Positions 57,815-64,000 of a DNA stretch of 64,000 nt are shown one piece after another. A program made the position numbers and the translations under genes. Below the pieces are notes generated by a model. That model was given only the letters and a program-made list of their open reading frames with translations, did not search any database and was not told the origin of the DNA. Source of the stretch: Elephas maximus indicus (Eukaryota > Chordata > Mammalia > Proboscidea > Elephantidae); NCBI RefSeq assembly GCF_024166365.1, contig NC_064826.1, positions 26,126,001 through 26,190,000 of the forward strand, read 5' to 3'. Each line of letters starts with the position of its first letter. Positions within the stretch are counted from its first letter, which is position 1.

Positions 57815-59474
57815 TCATCATTAAATGACTTTGGTGTGTTGATAGGAAAATGATTATAATTAAATGTTCTGTTGTCTTATAAAAATGTTTCCATATTATT
57901 GACATCTTAAAATCGAGGAGAGTGAAAATAGAACATATTTAGAGGACTTACTATAGTTAGTGATTACTTCACAGTTATGATAATAGGCATTTGTGAATCA
58001 ATTATTAGATTGTAAAGCATTCACTCAAATTGCTCAGAGGTGGTAATATTTAAACAGAGAGATTGTGGGAAAAATGAATATTATTTGGAAAAAATACTAC
58101 ACATCTTCACTCCAGAGACTGTAAACCAGAGGTGGAATACTTTTAGTAGTACCTTCGACACATCATTTAATTTTATTATCCTGGAAAAAAGGAAAAGGAT
58201 ACTTAATTACTGTTACTGTCTCAACAAGTTTATAAGTCACTGCTTAAAGTGAATTGGCAAGAGCGAAGAGTAAAGATGTTGAAATGTGATGAAATAGTGG
58301 AAATAGCTGGTGATAAAATTTTAAATTGTGGTTAACCTCCTTGGCTTTGATTTATATATATATAAATTGATTTATATATATATATTTATATATATATATA
58401 AAATAAAATTTAAATATATAATTTTACACTGATTACCAAATCTATTATATAGATGCCACTTTCTTTTAGTCTGTCTTTGAGTCATTTATTCCATTTACTT
58501 GGTTTTCATATTGTCTTCGTTTTGTCATATTATCTTTGAAAACCTTCATCAATTAGAATTCATTGTACAGTAGAAGAAGTTGATTTGGTACTTGAAAGAA
58601 AGATTTCTTATTGTACATACATAATTGGAAAAGCTTTCCTTTTGTCTCATTTAAGGAAGTTACCTTTCTGGCCCTTAGCCTTTAATTTTTTTCATCAACC
58701 CAGCTACATCAGGGTAGAGGTAGAATTTCTGTAAAAAAGAGACATTAAGAATCTCGAAGTTACCTGGCATATGGATAAGTTTATATTCAAAACATCTTAA
58801 TCATGTGGTTATAACTTTAAAGTGAACAAGGAATTTTCAGTATCAGTACAGGTGGGTAGCAAACAGAAGACAAATGCTGTCCAAGGAAAGAAGCTGTTGG
58901 CACGCTTCAGGTTAAACAAAATTAAAATTACTTGGCACGTGTCCTCGCTTTTCTCTCCTAGCCCTCCATTTCTAAATACCCAGTTAAATTTAATTTGGTA
59001 TTTCTTTCCTTCAAGAATAGTACTTTTCTTTCTCTGTGTGTGTGCATGTGTGCGCACGCATGTGTGTGTGCTTTACTCTCCCCTGTGCTGTATTTTGGAA
59101 TAAAAGAAAATCTCTGTTTTCCTTTTTTTTCAGTATCTCCCTCCTCCTTATAGAGCTGTTAAGTGAATTGTCAGGTTACTCCTTAGTCAGTGGTGGGATT
59201 GCAAAATAGCCCCTTCTGCAGGGGAAGTGGAGCAAGTATTAGAGGGCGAGTCAGAAGGCCAGGTTTCTCTTCCCTGTGGTTCTAGCATTATCACCAACTC
59301 AGTGACTAACCTGAAGCAGAACGTTAACCTCTCTCAGGCCCTTAGGTTTCCTTTTCTGTGAAAGAAGTGTAGTTAATGATTTATTACTCCCTTTTTAGTT
59401 CTAAATGTTAACTTTGATATATAATACATTGTATTTACTAAAGGCCCAGATAGGTGATCCTAAAGTGTGTTTGG
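57815..59474 (+). other. NDUFA5 3' UTR / downstream region, repeat-poor, with candidate poly(A) signals
   Basis: ATTAAA at 57859-57864 lies 45 bases after the stop and is followed by T/GT-rich sequence, so a very short 3' UTR is possible. AATAAA at 59099-59104 and another at 60486-60491 could serve longer transcripts. A (TA)n-rich tract occupies about 58350-58430 and a short TG-rich stretch about 59034-59070. A MIR fragment lies near 59285-59390. The transcript end cannot be fixed without RNA data. Confidence 0.5.
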
Positions 59475-59670
59475 AGTCCCTGGCTGGTGCAAATAGTTAA
59501 TGCGCTCAGTGGCTAACTGAAAGGTTGGAGGTTTGAGTCCACCCAGAAGTGCCTCAGAAGAAAGGCCTAGCTATCCACTTCCAAAAGATCAGACATTGAA
59601 AAACCCTATGGAGCACAGTTCTACTCCAGCACATGGGTTTGGCATGAGTTGAAGTCAACTTGAAAGCAGC
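59475..59670 (+). mobile_element. AfroSINE of the AAAGGCCTGG-like subfamily
   Basis: GGAGTCCCTGGCTGGTGCAAATAG, AGAAGAAAGGCCTAGCTATCC and TGAGTTGAAGTCAACTTG; related to the copies at 4.4-4.8 kb. Confidence 0.88.
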
Positions 59671-62049
59671 TGGCTTAAAGCATGTTTGCATGGATGTTTT
59701 CAAGATGGTTTTGTAGCCATCCACCTTTTTCACGTCCTTTGAGCACATAAAAACAGAAACCTGGCCTGACTGCCCTTGTCATACTTTCAGCCACATTTCC
59801 TTAAATTGCTATTTGCATTGAAAATGAGGCTAGTAGAGGAGGAGGAGTAATAATAATAGCAATTAATGTTTATTGTGAATTTAATACGGCAGACGCTGTT
59901 GTAAGCATTTGACTCCTTTCACTCATTCAGTCTGCACTACAGCCTGAAGAATGAGATACTGCAGTTAAGGAATCCAGAACCCAAGGTGCTTAATGCTCTC
60001 CTGGAATTGTGCAGCGTGGGGTTCTGGAGGAACTGAGGCACAGAGAGGTGTAATACTATATCCAGGGTGCCACAGCTAGTAAGACGTGGAGCTAGATGTT
60101 GAACCTAGACAGTTTGACTCCTGAACTCATGCTTTTAACGATTACGTTACTCTTCACGAAGATGCTTGGGAAGGCTGTCACTTCTACCTGTACTGTATGG
60201 GCTGCACCAAAAGAATCTAGAGTCTGCTTTTTTGGCTTTTTCTGTCAAAGTACCCGCTTGGGACAAATATGAACAGATGTAGTAAACTGGATTTCATTTT
60301 GTGCAAAAATGTTTATCAGTCATAGGCAGATAATGCCAATGCGGTAGGTATCTAAAGGGCGTTGCAGTTCAGTCCCTCATTCCTTTGCATTTACTAACTG
60401 CCATTCCAGCTGCGTACACAGCCTTCCACCTGATTGTCTTTGCTCCTTCAAATCGCTTTTCCTGTTGTTTTCTATAAACTTGGAGAATAAATGTCCTACG
60501 AAATCACTTTGCAGGTGATTCTTTTATTCAGAGACCTTGAGTGTTGTTGAGTGGTTCTGGGCTAATTTAAGTAATTTCCTGTTTACCCTAAGCAGCCCGT
60601 ATGTTTCATGCAAGTTAAATACCATATTCCAGATACTCCTAAAGAGATACTAATTTGAGCATTGCAAACAAGGAAATTGCAGCAAAGATGATGCCTCCTT
60701 TCTTCCACCCCTGGACTCAGTGCAGAATATTCCAATTTGGGAGCTCTTTTTTATTTGGGATGAAAATAGCTTATATTTAGGATAATCATATAATTTATCA
60801 TTGACTTGGAATGGTTTTAGAAGTGAAAGGTACTAATAATTTTACCAGGTTAATAGGTATAAACAACTGTCCTGTAGCCTACAACAGATTTGGTGTTAAT
60901 GATTTCTCCTGGACCAAGACTCAGTTCTGAGGGTTGCCATCCTTTCTCCATCAGGAGAAGCTGGAGAAGTAGTCTGCTCTCAGAATAGAATGGCTGCAAT
61001 GTCATCATCTGCCTTCAGGCCTCAGGTTTCATTGTGTCCCTCTACTTTGCATCACAGCCCACCACCCTGGCCTTTCCCTCGGAATTGTTGTGATGGGAGA
61101 AAGGAGAGTATCTTTTTTTGGCTTATTTCCTTTTCTAGTCCTAAGGTGTAGAGCAGTGAAGGTAATTAAACCAATAACTATCTATGAATATTTCAGAAGG
61201 AGAAAATCAACAATGTTCTGTTTAGGAAAATTCCCACATACCAGCTAACATCAGCTTTTCCATTTTCCTCCCAGCCCCCATGGTTAGTTATATAGCCAAA
61301 CAGAAGTTAAAGAAACCCCATGCAAGTGTGTTCCAGGGTCTAGGGTAAAGTACCAAATCACTGAACACATGGTAATTTTGCATGTGCCAAGTGCTGTCTT
61401 TCGGTTGCAACTCAGTACTCAACGAAGTTGTAGCCTGTGTAGGTTAATGGTAACGTTTTGATGAAAAAAAAAAAAAAAAGAAACAGAACAGTATGGTTTA
61501 GGGGAGGACGAAGAGGTTTATATTAAGCAATTTTATAGAGAATCAAACTTGGAGTGTGATAAGTAATTTGAATTCTTGATAGAAACTAGAGAAATTTGAA
61601 AGTCTATGTAGAGGTAATAAGCCAAAACTCTAGTGAGAAAAGTAAATTACCAAAACCTACCCCTAAATCTCAGTGTCTTAACAAACAAAAGTTTCTTATT
61701 TATACTAAATGTCCAAGGTGTGTTGGCTGGAAGTATACTCATGAGTCATACAAGGGACCCAGGCTGATAATGGCTCCGTATCAACAAGTGTGTCCATGGA
61801 CATAGTGGCCAAGAGAAGGGAACATAGCAAATCACACACTGGTGTTTAAAGCTTTTGCCCAAAAGTGATGCATCATTTCCACTGACATGTCATTTTCCAA
61901 AGCAAGTCAAAGAGGGCAGGAAAGTGTATTCCTACTATGTGTCAGAAGGAGACCTGGAATTTTTGTAAACCCTAATGACATAATACATACACCATTTATT
62001 CTAGTAACAAAAAAGAAACAAAACCAAAGTTAAAAGATTTTTAAAATGT
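59671..62049. other. Downstream unique sequence with a MIR
   Basis: About 59855-60150 is a MIR in minus orientation (GAACTGAGGCACAGAGAGGTG, GCCACAGCTAGTAAG). AATAAA at 60486-60491 with downstream GTGTTGTTGAGTGG could be a distal NDUFA5 poly(A) site. A 17-A run is at 61464-61480. No gene recognised. Confidence 0.45.
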
Positions 62050-62252
62050 GCTATTGTTCTGTGCTGTCGAGTCTGTTCCAAGTCATAGTGATCCTATTGG
62101 ACAGAGCAGAACTACCCCATAGGGTTCCCTAGGCTGTAATCTTTATGGGAGCAAATTGGCAGATCTTTTCCCTCGTGGAGCCACCTGTGGGTTCGAACTG
62201 TCAACCTTTTGGTTGGCAGTTGAGTGCTTAACCACTGCATCACCAGGGTTAC
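62050..62252 (-). mobile_element. AfroSINE, long form with RTE-like tail
   Basis: TATTGTTCTGTGCTGTCGAGTC to GCATCACCAGGGTT. Confidence 0.9.
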
Positions 62253-62261
62253 AGGTAACCT

Positions 62262-62541
62262 CTGTTGTTGTATGCTGTCAATTCCTACTCATAGTGACTC
62301 TACAGAACAGGAGTAGAACTGTCCCATAGGGTTTTCTAGGCTGTAATCTTTACAGGGGAGCCCTGAGGGTGCAGTAGTCGGAATCTGATTGACAACGGCA
62401 ACAGGTTTGGTTTGGTGTTTTGGTTTAATCTTTACAGAAGCAGACTGTCACATCTTTCTCTCCCTTGGAGAGACTGTTGGGTTCCAAACACTGACCTTGC
62501 AGTTAGCAGCCTGACCACTGAGCCACCCACCAGGGCTCCTA
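62262..62541 (-). mobile_element. AfroSINE, long form, split by another SINE
   Basis: Host halves 62262-62355 and 62427-62541 (TCTGTTGTTGTATGCTGTC to CCACCAGGGCTCC). The interruption lies in the GGCTGTAATCTTTAC segment. Confidence 0.9.
62356..62426 (+). mobile_element. 71-bp internally deleted AfroSINE with 11-bp duplication
   Basis: GGGAGCCCTGAGGGTGCAGTAG joins directly to GTCGGAATCTGATTGAC, so most of the middle is missing. AATCTTTACAG at 62345-62355 is repeated at 62427-62437. Confidence 0.92.
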
Positions 62542-62863
62542 AATGTGCTATAAGAATTTTAGCTTACTGTGCATTGTTAATGAATTTTCAAAGTAATCCT
62601 TATGTTTACAATAGCAATTAATTTTTTGTGAAGTGCTTAATTGTAGTTTATGAAAGATTAGCTTCTACATATGATCCCATAAATGAAAAGAATTATACAT
62701 ATCTGAGATTTCTCATGATCATCAAATGTTATCTTTTTTTTGGTGAACCTTTTAACATTTCTAAGGATAAAGATTACTACTTTATTACAGAATCTTGCAC
62801 TTCACTCTCTTTATAACTTGGGGGAGGAGGGGGGTTGGTGGTGATTGCATTTCTTCAGTGTAA

Positions 62864-63015
62864 CCCATACCCATTAAGTCGATTCTGACTCATAGCCACC
62901 CTATAGGACAGAGTAGAACTGCCCCGTAGAGTTCCATGGAGCGCCTGGTGGATTCGAACTGCCAACGTTTTGGCTAGCAGCCATAGCGCTTATCCACTAC
63001 GCCACCAGGGTTTCC
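62864..63015 (-). mobile_element. AfroSINE, short form (first of a tandem pair)
   Basis: ACCCATACCCATTAAGTCGATTC to CCACCAGGGTTTCC, near consensus. Confidence 0.93.
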
Positions 63016-63017
63016 AA

Positions 63018-63176
63018 AAACCACACCCATTGCCGTTGAGTCGATTCTAACTCAGTGACCCTATAGGACAGAGTAGAACTGCCCCATAGGGTTTCCAAGG
63101 AGCGGCTGGTGGATTTGAACTGCCAACCTTTTGGTTAGCAGCCATATTTCTTAACCACTTAACCACCAGGGTTTCC
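63018..63176 (-). mobile_element. AfroSINE, short form (second of a tandem pair)
   Basis: AAACCACACCCATTGCCGTTGAG to AACCACCAGGGTTTCC. Same orientation as its neighbour and directly followed by a tRNA-like copy. Confidence 0.93.
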
Positions 63177-63179
63177 ATG

Positions 63180-63252
63180 TGGTTCCACTGGGGCTCAAAC
63201 CCAGGATCTTCTGTGTGTAAAGCAGACATGATAACCGCTACTCTGTGGAACC
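63180..63252 (-). pseudogene. tRNA-Val(TAC)-like sequence, decayed
   Basis: On the minus strand, 73 bases fold as a valine tRNA: the 7-bp acceptor stem GGTTCCA/TGGAACC and the T stem CTGGG/CCCAG are intact, and the loop TTTACAC (63215-63221) holds anticodon TAC (63217-63219). Decay is visible: the D stem is disrupted (GAG against CAT), the last anticodon-stem pair is C-A, and the T loop has TTT where TTC is expected, which damages the B-box promoter. From memory it differs from the human gene at about seven positions. It abuts the head of the AfroSINE at 63018-63176. It is a probable tRNA pseudogene. Confidence 0.8.
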
Positions 63253-64000
63253 ACCCACAATTCCAAATTCCAAAAATCTCAAAAAGAGAAAGCTTTTTAA
63301 GAAATTATTTGGAAGCAAAACCTGACCCAAATTGAACTAAGGCAGTTTGTGTTCTTTTATCCCACTTTAAGGTGCATATGCATACATTTTGCCACCCAAA
63401 ACCCAGTGCCATCGTTTTGCCACAGACATATTAATATATTTGATTCTGGCCTGCTTCCCAGCCCCACCGAAGGTGTTACATAATACGAAGGCTATGCCCA
63501 TACTACCTTTCTAACACCTGAAAAATCCTGAATTTCAAACAGGTGTTTCAGGAAAGGGATCGTAGATCTGTATTTCTAGTCCCTTCACAAGCTCACAAAG
63601 AGGTGTCCTGACCCAAATTTACTCCATACAGGTAATACCCAAAGCATACTTTTTAGGCCATTAGTTTTATAGAGTATTCAAATATATTTTGTTTCTCCAG
63701 TGCATTATTCACCTATATCAAAATACATTTTAGTCTGAAGTAATGGGAAATTTTCTGAAATACTTGATTTCATAAAGCCGCTAGGTGGCAGTCTTTGTAA
63801 AAGTGAAAAAAACATGAAAAAATGCCTATTGTATAATAAATACTGAGATAAATAAGGGTAAATGTTTCATGAGAAATAATAAGTCATTTTAGGCAGTAAA
63901 TCTGAGAAGATGCATATATTAAGAAAAATGAAAATAATTTTGTAAAATTACTTTTCCACTTCTGTAATTGCGTCTTTTTAGTATTGGCTGTCTTTAGCTT
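63253..64000. other. Unique intergenic sequence with a CTCF-like motif
   Basis: AT-rich, no gene recognised apart from the CTCF-like motif at 63778-63791. Confidence 0.45.
63778..63791 (+). promoter_or_regulatory. CTCF-like motif
   Basis: CCGCTAGGTGGCAG matches 13 of 14 positions of the vertebrate CTCF core consensus (CCASYAGRKGGCRS). It is in non-repetitive sequence. Binding is inferred. Confidence 0.55.

Noticed and set aside
63180-63252. Functional tRNA-Val gene
   Set aside because: The damaged D stem, a mismatch in the anticodon stem and the altered T loop/B box argue for a pseudogene.
1-64000. Search for a novel defence, biosynthetic or RNA-guided system
   Set aside because: The window is mammalian with one spliced gene and transposons. 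I saw no gene clusters, direct-repeat arrays with unique spacers, or reverse transcriptases outside known LINE types.

Overview
This is eukaryotic nuclear DNA from a placental mammal, almost certainly an afrotherian and most likely an elephant or a close relative. The evidence is more than 30 copies of an AfroSINE-type tRNA-derived SINE, many copies of an RTE-class LINE with the same 3' tail, and two long L1 elements, on a background of MIR, L2, MaLR and old L1 relics. There are no bacterial operons, CRISPR arrays or phage modules. I looked for a novel multi-gene system and found none.

The one securely identified gene is NDUFA5 (B13 subunit of mitochondrial complex I), on the + strand from 32783 to 57814. 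It has five coding exons (7, 15, 39, 22 and 33 codons plus stop), joining to a 116-residue protein with no internal stop and canonical splice sites. All four introns are phase 0. A CpG-rich promoter with an NRF-1-like palindrome and two GC boxes lies just upstream. Intron 4 (15.6 kb) is mostly transposons: an 8.1-kb L1 and a 3.1-kb RTE, both antisense to the gene.

Layout: 1-32.4 kb is intergenic and repeat-rich. It holds RTE 3' fragments (1.55, 6.2, 10.5, 14.0 and 28.4 kb), a nest of elements at 6.88-8.90 kb (MaLR LTR > LINE > LTR > SINE), a solo MaLR LTR at 15.4 kb, and a 7.3-kb L1 with 15-bp target-site duplications at 16.07-23.41 kb. A possible minus-strand coding exon sits at 11749-11930. 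In other mammals the gene upstream of NDUFA5 on the opposite strand is ASB15, so minus-strand exons are plausible here, but I cannot match this one to a protein. From 32.6 to about 60.5 kb is NDUFA5 with its likely 3' UTR. From 60.5 to 64 kb is intergenic DNA with a cluster of minus-strand AfroSINEs, a decayed tRNA-Val(TAC)-like copy and a CTCF-like motif.

The most informative observations concern mobile elements: a shared 3' tail linking AfroSINE to RTE, two independent insertions at the same position of the SINE, serial insertion at one L2 site, and a variable number of tandem units in the L1 5' UTRs. Repeat boundaries are read by eye and are accurate to roughly 5-20 bases except where duplications fix them.
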